Source of the DNA: Actinomycetes bacterium | GTDB lineage: Bacteria > Actinomycetota > Acidimicrobiia > Acidimicrobiales > UBA8190 | NCBI GenBank assembly: GCA_021779775.1 | Contig: JAJYAB010000026.1 | Span: forward strand, 1 to 12,079 | Direction: 5' to 3' | DNA length: 12,079 bases | In this document: in pieces, positions 5,916-12,079 of the stretch | Layout: each line of letters starts with the position of its first letter | Numbering within the stretch: the first letter of the stretch is position 1 | Translations under genes and position numbers: made by a program | Notes under the pieces: model-generated | Databases searched by the model: none | Told to the model about the DNA's origin: nothing | What the model saw: the letters and a program-made list of their open reading frames with translations, nothing else

Positions 5916-6848
5916 GTCGCGCGCGCCCGTGTCGGACGATGGGTGCCGGAGCTTCGACATGGCTCGGGCTTCGATCTGGCGGATCCGCTCGCGTGTCAGC
6001 TTAAAGTGCTCCCCCACTTCCTCGAGGGTGCGGGGCTCCCCCCGATCGAGCCCGAAGCGCAGCCGGAGGATCTCACGCTCGCGGTCGTCGAGCGGTGACA
6101 GCAGGCGACCGATCTCATCGGGCAGGAGGGATGTGACGGTCACGTCGAACGGCGAGTCCGCTCCACGGTCTTCGACGACGTCGCCAAGCTCTGCGTCGCC
6201 GTCTTCGCGCAGCGGCTCGGACAGGGACAACGGCTCGGACCGGAACTGGAGCGCCTCGACAAGCTTGTCTTCGGGAAGCTCCACCTCGGCGGACAACTCG
6301 GCCAGCGTCGCCGGTCGACCGTACTTCAACTCCAGTCGGGACTGTGCCTTTTGCACCCGAGCGAGCGTGTCGCCGGCATGCACCGGCAACCGGATCGTCC
6401 GACCCGTGTTGGCGATGCCTCGCGTAATGGCCTGCCGGATCCACCACGTGGCGTAGGTGGAGAACTTGAAGCCCTTGCGCCAGTCGAACTTCTCCACCGC
6501 GTGCATCAAGCCGAGGTTGCCTTCCTGGATGAGGTCGAGCAGCGGCAATCCGGAAGCCTGGTACTTCTTGGCGATCGACACCACGAGCCGCAGGTTGGAC
6601 TGGACGAAGGTCCGCTCCGCCTGACCACCGCAGGCCACCGCCCGGCGGAGCTCACGCCGACGCGCCGCGGTGATCTCCTTGGGCCCGCCAGCCAGATCCT
6701 GGGCGGCCTGCTGGCCCGCCTCGATGGCCTGGGCCAAGCGGACCTCGTCATCCTTGGTCAGGAGCGGGTACTGGCCGATGTCGATGAGATACAAGCGGAC
6801 GAGGTCCTCCTCATCGCGCTCGGTGCGCTCCTTCGCCAACCTTCCCAC
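5901..6848 (-). CDS. Sigma-70 family RNA polymerase sigma factor (group 2 / SigB-HrdB type)
   Basis: A 315-residue sigma factor that directs RNA polymerase to -10/-35 promoters. Region 1.2 lies at about 14-47. Region 2 (about 80-152) has NLRLVVSIAKKY, DLIQEGNLGLMHAVEKFD and the -10 recognition helix YATWWIRQAITRGI. Region 3 is at about 160-235. Region 4 (about 245-303) holds the helix-turn-helix TLEEVGEHFKLTRERIRQIE. Region 1.1 and the long insert of primary sigma factors are absent, and the length is near that of mycobacterial SigB, so a group-2 factor is most likely. It could still be the housekeeping factor in this organism. The start is uncertain: GTG 6848 has GAAGGG directly against it, whereas TTG 6839 has the same purine run at a proper eight-base spacing. 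It is on the same strand as, and 90 bases before, the microprotein. Confidence 0.92.
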   Translation of the reverse strand: MGRLAKERTERDEEDLVRLYLIDIGQYPLLTKDDEVRLAQAIEAGQQAAQDLAGGPKEITAARRRELRRAVACGGQAERTFVQSNLRLVVSIAKKYQASGLPLLDLIQEGNLGLMHAVEKFDWRKGFKFSTYATWWIRQAITRGIANTGRTIRLPVHAGDTLARVQKAQSRLELKYGRPATLAELSAEVELPEDKLVEALQFRSEPLSLSEPLREDGDAELGDVVEDRGADSPFDVTVTSLLPDEIGRLLSPLDDREREILRLRFGLDRGEPRTLEEVGEHFKLTRERIRQIEARAMSKLRHPSSDTGARDLLTV

Positions 6849-6902
6849 CCCTTCGTCGAGAACGCCCGATCCGGTGGTCGAGCATTGCCCGTCTGAAGAC
6901 CA

Positions 6903-6908
6903 AGTGTA
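6903..6908 (-). promoter_or_regulatory. Possible -10 box of the sigma factor gene
   Basis: TACACT on the minus strand, 54 bases before the GTG, fits TANNNT. No convincing -35 lies at 16-18 bases. A TTGACG is present only seven bases upstream, too close to act with it. Confidence 0.3.
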
Positions 6909-6954
6909 CCGGCGTCGTCAAGGCCGAAGGAGATATTCCCTGGTCAACGGCGGT

Positions 6955-7632
6955 TCATGCCGGTGGGTGGTGATCCATGCCCGACGACGACGCCGGCCAT
7001 GGCACGAGCCCCGGCCCCTCGGCGACGAGCATCTCCAGCGAGTGCTGCCGCTCGGTGGCCGCCGCCAGCGCATCGGGCGTGGTAGCCAAGATCTGGACCA
7101 TGAGCTCGGCCGTCTGCCAGGCTTCGAACGCATCGCGTCGAACCAAGCGAACAGCGCGCATGGCGGAAGCGTCGGCCGTCGGGTTGCACCGGCGAAGGTG
7201 CAGCGTGTAGCCCGCGACGAGCCGAGGCAGGACCACCCGGCCAAGCCCGACCAGTCGCAGCAGGGCGCTCACTTCCGGTGCAGCCGTGTCTGGCACGCCG
7301 GTGCCCAGGGTCTCGAAGAGCCGGCCCACGCCGGCGGACGGCACCACGGTGAGCAGGTCGAGGTCGACGCCATCGAGCACGGGTAGGCGGGCCTCGAAGA
7401 GCTCGGCGTGCCATGCGTGCTGCTGGCTCTGCACGTCGAAGAACACCCTGGCATCAGGCAAGAGCTCGTCGGCCACCCACCGTCCGACCACCTCGAACAG
7501 CCGCTGCTCCACCCACCGGTAGCCGCCGATCAGGACGGCGGAGGCGTGCAGACCAAGGGCAGCAGGCCTGTGGAGGGCGGCACCAGCTTCGAGGGAGCCG
7601 GCCAGGCCGAGAAGCCTGGCGTCGCCCCTCAT
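6955..7632 (-). CDS. Uncharacterised alpha-helical protein coupled to nadE
   Basis: A 225-residue protein I do not recognise by family. It is leucine-, alanine- and valine-rich, with no signal peptide or convincing membrane span, and looks mostly helical. Acidic and histidine residues are spaced on likely helices: WVEQRLFEVV (40-49), QQHAWHAELFE (70-80, with H72, H75, E77 and E80), and RRDAFEAWQTAE (165-176). This loosely recalls ferritin-like helical bundles, but the usual ExxH pairs are not clearly there, so I do not assign that fold. The C-terminus MDHHPPA contains two adjacent histidines. The ATG overlaps the nadE stop codon by 4 bp (ATGA at 7632-7629), so translation is probably coupled and the product made in proportion to NadE. 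The reading frame is intact and its codon use matches the neighbouring genes, so it is very likely real. Confidence 0.82.
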   Translation of the reverse strand: MRGDARLLGLAGSLEAGAALHRPAALGLHASAVLIGGYRWVEQRLFEVVGRWVADELLPDARVFFDVQSQQHAWHAELFEARLPVLDGVDLDLLTVVPSAGVGRLFETLGTGVPDTAAPEVSALLRLVGLGRVVLPRLVAGYTLHLRRCNPTADASAMRAVRLVRRDAFEAWQTAELMVQILATTPDALAAATERQHSLEMLVAEGPGLVPWPASSSGMDHHPPA

Positions 7633-9500
7633 GGCCGGGGTTGCTCGGGTGCCGGCGGCTGCACGCCAGTCTGGCTGGTGGCCCCGGGGACGGCAACGGG
7701 CACGCCTGCACGGTAGCGATTGGTGATCGGCATCCGCCGGTCCTTGCCGAACGCTCGGGCGGAGATCCGGACCCCCGGTGGCGACTGCCGGCGCTTGTAC
7801 TCTGCCAGGTCAACGAGGCGAGCGACCCGGGCGACCACCCCGGCATCGTACCCGGCAGCCACCAGGTCAGCCACCGACCGGTCGTCCTCCACCAACCCGG
7901 CCAGCACCGGGTCGAGGATCTCGTATGGCGGCAGGCTCTGGTCGTCACGCTGGTCGGGGCGGAGCTCAGCCGACGGCGGCTTGTCGAGGATGGCCTCCGG
8001 GATGACGCCCGCGCCCTGCCGCTGGTTACGGTAGCGGCACAGCCGGTAGACGAGGGTCTTGGGCACGTCCTTGATGACGGCAAAGCCGCCCGCCGAGTCG
8101 CCGTAGAGCGTCGAGTAGCCGGTTGCCAGCTCGCTCTTGTTGCCCGTGGTGAGCACGATCCAACCTCTGGCGTTCGACACCGCCATCAGCAGCACGCCCC
8201 GCAGCCGCGACTGCAGGTTCTCGTCGGTCAGTCCGGACGGCTCCTCCCCTAATGCGGCACAGACCATAGCCGCGTACGCCTGGTGCGCCGCCTCGATCGG
8301 CACGAGGGACAGGTCGATGTCGAGCCGCTCGGCCAGCTCGCGGGCGTCGGTCACCGAGGCATCGCTCGAGTAGCGCGACGGCATGGCGATGCCATGCACG
8401 TGGGGGGATCCGAGGGCGTCGACCGCTACCGCAGCGACCAGCGAGGAGTCGACGCCGCCGGACAGCCCGATCACGGCATCGGCAAATCCGTTCTTGCGAA
8501 GGTAGTCCCGCGTTCCGAGGACCAGGGCGCTGTACACCTCGGCCTCCTCGTCGAGCAACGGCGCCGGTGCCGTCACCGGCAGTGGAGGCCGCGCTGCCGC
8601 CCCGATGGCCGGCACCGGCACCACGGCAAGCGCGTCCCCCGCCGACCGATCATGGGACAACCACGACGGCATGCGGCCACCAGCAGATGCCGGCACGTCC
8701 ACCAAGACGATGTCCTCGGCGAACTGGGCGCCGAGCGCCAGCAGCGCCCCCCGGGGGTCGACCACCATGGAGCCGCCGTCGAACACCAGCTCGTCCTGCC
8801 CGCCCACCTGGTTGACGTAGGCGACCGGGCAGCCCGCCTCCACGGCCCGCTCACGCAGCAGCGCGAGCCGGTCGGCGGGCCGACCGACGGAGTACGGGGA
8901 CGCGTTGACGACGACGACCAGCTCGGCGCCGGCACGGCCTTGGCGGGCCACCGGCCCGTCGGGGAACCACAGGTCCTCACACACCGATATCCCCACCCGG
9001 ATGCCCACCACCTCGAACAGATCCGGAGGACCGGTGCCGGCGGCGAACCACCGCTCCTCGTCGAACACCCCGTAATTCGGCAAGCGGCGCTTGTCGTACC
9101 TGCCGACGACGCCGCCACCGGCACAGACGGCCACGCTGTTGTGCAAGCGCCGCGGACCCCCACGGACAGCTTCTTCCCGACTGACCCTGCCCCGCCCGGC
9201 CGCCCCCGTGGCGGCAATGCCGACGTCGTCACCGCACACGTGGACGTAACCGACCAAGGCGGCGCATCGGCCGGTGGCCTGCGCCACCACGTGGAGGCCG
9301 GCGACGCCGTCAGCGAGGAACGCCGGCTTCAGTAGGAGATCCTCCGGCGGATAGCCAGTGATCGCCAGCTCGGGGAACGCTGCCAGGTCGGCACCGAGCG
9401 CCTCGGCCCGGCCAAGCGAGTCGCATACCCTGCGGACATTGCCGGCGATGTCACCGACGACCGTGTCGACCTGGCAGAGGGCCAATCGCAGCGCAGGCAC
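7629..9500 (-). CDS. nadE: Glutamine-dependent NAD+ synthetase
   Basis: A 623-residue cytosolic enzyme that amidates deamido-NAD to NAD+ using ATP and glutamine, the last step of NAD synthesis. The N-terminal nitrilase-type glutaminase domain has the full triad: E44 in FPELAITGYPPEDLL, K137 in RYDKRRLPNYGVFDE and C174 in ISVCEDLW. The synthetase domain has the ATP-pyrophosphatase loop SGGVDSS (347-353), ENLQSRLRG (427-435), TTGNKSELATGYSTLYGD (451-468) and the terminal FGKDRRMPITNRYR (584-597). Residues about 90-118 form an extra glycine/arginine-rich loop in the glutaminase domain that I do not recall from typical members. A 26-residue proline-rich tail follows the usual end. The GTG start has no ribosome binding site, but a TAGCAT box sits six bases upstream. 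Its stop overlaps the next gene. Confidence 0.97.
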   Translation of the reverse strand: MPALRLALCQVDTVVGDIAGNVRRVCDSLGRAEALGADLAAFPELAITGYPPEDLLLKPAFLADGVAGLHVVAQATGRCAALVGYVHVCGDDVGIAATGAAGRGRVSREEAVRGGPRRLHNSVAVCAGGGVVGRYDKRRLPNYGVFDEERWFAAGTGPPDLFEVVGIRVGISVCEDLWFPDGPVARQGRAGAELVVVVNASPYSVGRPADRLALLRERAVEAGCPVAYVNQVGGQDELVFDGGSMVVDPRGALLALGAQFAEDIVLVDVPASAGGRMPSWLSHDRSAGDALAVVPVPAIGAAARPPLPVTAPAPLLDEEAEVYSALVLGTRDYLRKNGFADAVIGLSGGVDSSLVAAVAVDALGSPHVHGIAMPSRYSSDASVTDARELAERLDIDLSLVPIEAAHQAYAAMVCAALGEEPSGLTDENLQSRLRGVLLMAVSNARGWIVLTTGNKSELATGYSTLYGDSAGGFAVIKDVPKTLVYRLCRYRNQRQGAGVIPEAILDKPPSAELRPDQRDDQSLPPYEILDPVLAGLVEDDRSVADLVAAGYDAGVVARVARLVDLAEYKRRQSPPGVRISARAFGKDRRMPITNRYRAGVPVAVPGATSQTGVQPPAPEQPRP

Positions 9501-9506
9501 CTACCG

Positions 9507-9512
9507 ATGCTA
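9507..9512 (-). promoter_or_regulatory. -10 box of a leaderless promoter for nadE
   Basis: TAGCAT on the minus strand fits TANNNT and is six bases before the GTG at 9500, placing transcription initiation at the start codon. An inverted repeat, GGCTC-gccg-GAGCC (9518-9531), lies immediately upstream between the -10 and -35 positions and could be an operator. No clear -35 is seen. Confidence 0.5.
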
Positions 9513-9690
9513 CCGGCGGCTCGCCGGAGCCACCCGGCACCGGCGAAAACGGTGGACGACGAGCCGAGCCGGAGAATTCACGCGGCGTTCACCTTTCGGA
9601 CATGACACGGCAATGCCGGACTGGCAGGCTGTTGAGCGCTCGCGATGCTTGGCGAAGCACCGCAGCCGGGGCAACAGCCGACGAGCCAGC

Positions 9691-9697
9691 AGAGGAG
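9691..9697 (+). promoter_or_regulatory. Ribosome binding site setting the glnII start
   Basis: AGAGGAG ends five bases before the GTG at 9703. The reading frame is open back to 9358, so this site, together with the family's usual N-terminus, decides the start. Confidence 0.8.
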
Positions 9698-9702
9698 CGT
9701 GC

Positions 9703-10713
9703 GTGAGTTACCAGGCCGAGTACATCTGGATCGACGGGACCAAGCCGTCACCGCTCGTGCGGAGCAAGACCAAGATCGTGGGGGACGGCAAGGAGCCCGG
9801 GATCTGGGGCTTCGACGGGTCGAGCACCAACCAGGCGGATGGCTCGAGCTCCGACTGCGTGCTGGCGCCGGTGTTCGTGTGCGACGACCCGCTCCGCCAG
9901 CCGGGCGACAAGCTCGTCATGTGCGAGGTGCTGCTCCCCGACATGACCCCGCACCCCACCAACACCCGTGCTGCCTGCGTGGCAGTAGCCGACAAGTACG
10001 CCGACCAGGAGCCATGGTTCGGTGTCGAGCAGGAGTACACCTTCTTACAGAACGGCCGCCCGCTTGGCTGGCCCGAGAACGGCTTCCCGGCGCCGCAGGG
10101 CCCCTACTACTGCGGAGTGGGCGGTGACAAGATGCCCGGCCGCGAGATCGTGGAGCGTCACACGTTGGCCTGCATGCAGGCGGGCTTGTCCATAGAGGGC
10201 ACGAACGCCGAGGTCATGATGGGCCAGTGGGAGTTCCAGATCGGGATCCTGGCGCCGCCACTGATCGGGGACCAGCTGTGGGTCGCTCGCTGGTTGCTGT
10301 TCCGGATCGCCGAGGACTTCGACGTGTGGGCCACGCTCGAGCCCAAGCCGATCGCCGGCGACTGGAACGGGGCGGGTGCCCACACGAACTTCTCGACCAA
10401 GGCCATGCGTGGCGATGGCGGCTGGGACGCCATCATCGCCGGATGTGAGGCGCTCGGGACCCGGGTCGACGAGCATGTGGCCAACTACGGCGTCGGCATC
10501 GAGTCACGGCTGACGGGAGCCCACGAAACAGCCCACTTCAGCACCTTCAGCTACGGAACCTCCGACCGCGGAGCTTCGATCCGGATCCCCTGGGCGGTGG
10601 CCCGGGACAAGAAGGGCTGGCTCGAGGACCGGCGGCCAAACGCGAACATGGACCCCTATGTGGTGAGCCGTATCATCACCGAGACGGTCTGCTCGGCTGC
10701 CATCGGCTCCTGA
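9703..10713 (+). CDS. glnII: Glutamine synthetase type II (GSII, eukaryotic-like)
   Basis: A 336-residue cytosolic enzyme forming glutamine from glutamate, ammonia and ATP. The length and motifs fit the short GSII class known from eukaryotes, rhizobia, Frankia and Streptomyces. The N-terminal beta-grasp has WGFDGSSTNQA (35-45). Catalytic FGVEQEYTF (106-114) supplies E109 and E111, and IEGTNAEVMMGQWEFQIG (164-181) carries metal and ammonium-site acids. NGAGAHTNFS (222-231) with H227 binds the nucleotide, and SIRIP (292-296) and LEDRRPNANMDPYVVS (307-322) complete the site. GSII enzymes are not controlled by adenylylation, so this copy would stay active under conditions that shut off an adenylylated type I enzyme. 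It is 41 bases before a type I enzyme on the same strand and probably shares its transcript. The divergent neighbour nadE uses glutamine. Confidence 0.96.
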   Translation: MSYQAEYIWIDGTKPSPLVRSKTKIVGDGKEPGIWGFDGSSTNQADGSSSDCVLAPVFVCDDPLRQPGDKLVMCEVLLPDMTPHPTNTRAACVAVADKYADQEPWFGVEQEYTFLQNGRPLGWPENGFPAPQGPYYCGVGGDKMPGREIVERHTLACMQAGLSIEGTNAEVMMGQWEFQIGILAPPLIGDQLWVARWLLFRIAEDFDVWATLEPKPIAGDWNGAGAHTNFSTKAMRGDGGWDAIIAGCEALGTRVDEHVANYGVGIESRLTGAHETAHFSTFSYGTSDRGASIRIPWAVARDKKGWLEDRRPNANMDPYVVSRIITETVCSAAIGS

Positions 10714-10726
10714 GGTCTCCGACCTC
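10712..10726 (+). other. Small hairpin at the glnII stop codon
   Basis: GAGGTC-tcc-GACCTC is a perfect 6-bp inverted repeat that begins within the TGA stop codon. It lies in the 41-base gap before the next gene. It could protect or partly terminate the message, but it is short. Confidence 0.4.
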
Positions 10727-10738
10727 AACACAACGGTC

Positions 10739-10746
10739 GGAAGGGG
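10739..10746 (+). promoter_or_regulatory. Ribosome binding site of the type I glutamine synthetase
   Basis: GGAAGGGG ends eight bases before the GTG at 10755, which is near-ideal placement and fixes this start. Confidence 0.8.
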
Positions 10747-10754
10747 CCTCGCCC

Positions 10755-12079
10755 GTGAACCAGCAGGAGGAGTACGTCCGCCGCACGGTGGAGGAACGCA
10801 AGATCCGCTTCATCCAGCTGTGGTTCACCGACGTCCTCGGCACTCCGAAGACGTTCAGCATCACGCCAGCCGAGCTCGACGGCGCGCTGGAGGATGGCAT
10901 GACCTTCGACGGGTCGGCCATCGACGGCTTCAGCCGGGTCCAGGAGAGCGATGTCCTCGCCCGGCCGGATCCCGAGACGTTCCAGCTGCTCCCCTGGCAT
11001 CCAGACGACACTCCGGTGGCCCGCGTCTTCTGCGACATCTCCAACCTGGACGGCACCCCCTTCGAAGGTTGCCCTCGCCACACCCTTCGCCGGACCTTGG
11101 AAGGGGCCCGCTCCGCGGGGTTCACCTTCTTCGCCGCACCGGAGATCGAGTACTTCTACTTTGCCGGTGCGGACGCCAGCCGGCCCCCGACAGCCCTCGA
11201 CTCCGGGTCGTACTTCGAGCTGACGACGAGCGACACGGCAAGCACCCTCCGCCAGCAGAGCGTGCTGACCTTGGAGGAGATGGGCATCCCGGTCGAGCAC
11301 GCACAGCACGAAGACGCCCCGAGCCAGCATGAGATCGATCTCCGCTACACCGACGCGCTCACCATGGCCGACACCGTCATGACCACGCGACTGGTGGTGA
11401 AAGAGGTGGCGCGCCGCGCTGGTGTCCACGCCAGCTTCATGCCGAAGCCGTCGGCCGGGGTGCAGGGGTCAGGGATGCACACGCACCTGTCACTGTTCCG
11501 GGGCGAGGTCAACGCCTTCTACGACGGCGACGACCCCTATCGTCTGTCGGACGTGGCCAAGGGGTTCGCTGCAGGGCTGCTGCGCCACGCCCCGGAGATC
11601 ACGGCGGTCACCAACCAGTGGGTGAATTCCTACAAGCGCCTCGTAGCCGGGTACGAAGCACCGGTCCACGTGTCGTGGGCCCGCAACAACCGGTCGGCCA
11701 TGGTCCGAGTGCCAGTGGTCCGCCAGGTCGACTCCACCCGGTTGGAGTACCGGGCCCCAGACGCCGCGTGCAACCCGTACCTGACGTTCGCTGTCATACT
11801 GGCTGCCGGGCTGCACGGGATCACCGAAGGCTACGACCTGCCACCCGAGGCAGCCGCCAACTTGTTCGCCATGTCACCAGAGGAGCTGAGCCGTCTGGGA
11901 GTGCGAGCGCTACCGGGGTCGTTGAACGACGCGGTCGATCTGATGGAACGCTCCGAGCTGGTGGCCGAGACCCTCGGCGAGCATGTGTTCGAATGGTTCG
12001 TGCGCAACAAGCGGGCCGAGTGGGCGGCCTACACCACGCAGGTCACCCAGTTCGAGCTCGACCGCTACCTGCCCTTGCT
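10755..12079 (+). CDS. glnA: Glutamine synthetase type I, alpha subgroup-like (last codons outside window)
   Basis: 441 complete codons of a type I glutamine synthetase; the final few residues and stop lie past the window edge. Conserved blocks are FDGSAIDGF (51-59), APEIEYFYF (128-136, E130 and E132), HEDAPSQHEIDLRY (185-198), GSGMHTHLSLF (238-248, H242), NSYKRLVAGYEAP (291-303) and YRAPDAACNPYLTFA (332-346). It resembles Bacillus GSI-alpha: it has R61 in the IDGFSRVQESD segment linked to feedback inhibition there and lacks the extra GSI-beta segment. By my alignment the adenylylation tyrosine is replaced by F371 (NLFAMS), so GlnE-type control is unlikely. Within the ATP signature, S233 and Q237 (KPSAGVQGSGMH) replace the usual hydrophobic residue and asparagine. 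A related role on another amine, as in actinobacterial GlnA3/GlnA4, cannot be excluded. Confidence 0.93.
   Translation, partial: MNQQEEYVRRTVEERKIRFIQLWFTDVLGTPKTFSITPAELDGALEDGMTFDGSAIDGFSRVQESDVLARPDPETFQLLPWHPDDTPVARVFCDISNLDGTPFEGCPRHTLRRTLEGARSAGFTFFAAPEIEYFYFAGADASRPPTALDSGSYFELTTSDTASTLRQQSVLTLEEMGIPVEHAQHEDAPSQHEIDLRYTDALTMADTVMTTRLVVKEVARRAGVHASFMPKPSAGVQGSGMHTHLSLFRGEVNAFYDGDDPYRLSDVAKGFAAGLLRHAPEITAVTNQWVNSYKRLVAGYEAPVHVSWARNNRSAMVRVPVVRQVDSTRLEYRAPDAACNPYLTFAVILAAGLHGITEGYDLPPEAAANLFAMSPEELSRLGVRALPGSLNDAVDLMERSELVAETLGEHVFEWFVRNKRAEWAAYTTQVTQFELDRYLPL

Larger units (their letters stand above)
9501..9702. promoter_or_regulatory. Divergent regulatory gap between nadE and glnII
   Basis: This 202-base gap must hold the glnII promoter on the plus strand as well as the nadE one. 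I see a small hairpin, TGCTT-ggcg-AAGCA (9646-9659), but no convincing -35/-10 pair for glnII and no clear match to the GlnR box of actinobacteria. No coding frame in it looks real. Confidence 0.4.

Noticed and set aside
6918..6946. TTGACG and TTGACC sequences as -35 boxes for the sigma factor promoter
   Set aside because: They are 7 and 33 bases from the only TANNNT box (TACACT), outside the usable spacer range.
8283..9335. A 350-codon plus-strand frame inside nadE
   Set aside because: Histidine/arginine/glycine-rich composition without motifs; antisense shadow of the glutaminase and synthetase domains of nadE.
9590..9620. Possible GlnR-binding site upstream of glnII (GTTCACCTTTCGGAC region)
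   Set aside because: It does not satisfy the spaced GTnAC / GAAAC pattern, and the second half-site is missing.

Overview
The window is GC-rich bacterial chromosome made of ordinary, tightly packed core genes. It most resembles an actinobacterium, and I infer a deep lineage such as Acidimicrobiia. The reasons are GC-rich codon use with frequent GTG starts, a CeoB/CeoC potassium pair divergent from an APC permease (the layout known from mycobacteria around Rv2690c-Rv2692), a type II glutamine synthetase (GSII) next to a type I enzyme (GSI), and start codons placed just after a TANNNT box, as in leaderless actinobacterial transcripts. No RNA gene, mobile element, CRISPR array or phage remnant is visible, and no gene-free stretch exceeds 300 bases.

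Layout. (1) 1-791, minus: the N-terminal third of a proton-pumping membrane pyrophosphatase (hppA), cut by the window edge. (2) 1029-4854: a potassium module. A KimA-like potassium permease with an extra OB-fold domain at its C-terminus is on the minus strand, divergent from a 4-bp-overlapping pair of RCK/TrkA proteins (ceoB, ceoC). (3) 4916-5707, plus: an HAD-IB phosphatase-like protein with a C-terminal membrane segment. (4) 5736-6848, minus: a 24-residue membrane microprotein and a group-2-type sigma-70 factor. (5) 6955-9500, minus: glutamine-dependent NAD+ synthetase (nadE), translationally coupled to an unrecognised 225-residue helical protein. (6) 9703 to the right edge, plus: glnII (GSII) followed by a GSI-alpha-like glutamine synthetase that lacks only its last codons.

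How the genes fit together. hppA energises the membrane. The KimA-like permease and the CeoBC proteins would serve potassium uptake and its nucleotide-dependent gating. The two glutamine synthetases make glutamine, which NadE consumes as its ammonia donor across the divergent 9501-9702 gap. These links are inferred from gene order and family knowledge.

The items most worth a second look are the permease/OB-fold fusion, the uncharacterised protein coupled to nadE, the membrane microprotein beside the sigma factor, and the repeated leaderless-promoter geometry. I did not find a clearly new multi-gene system.
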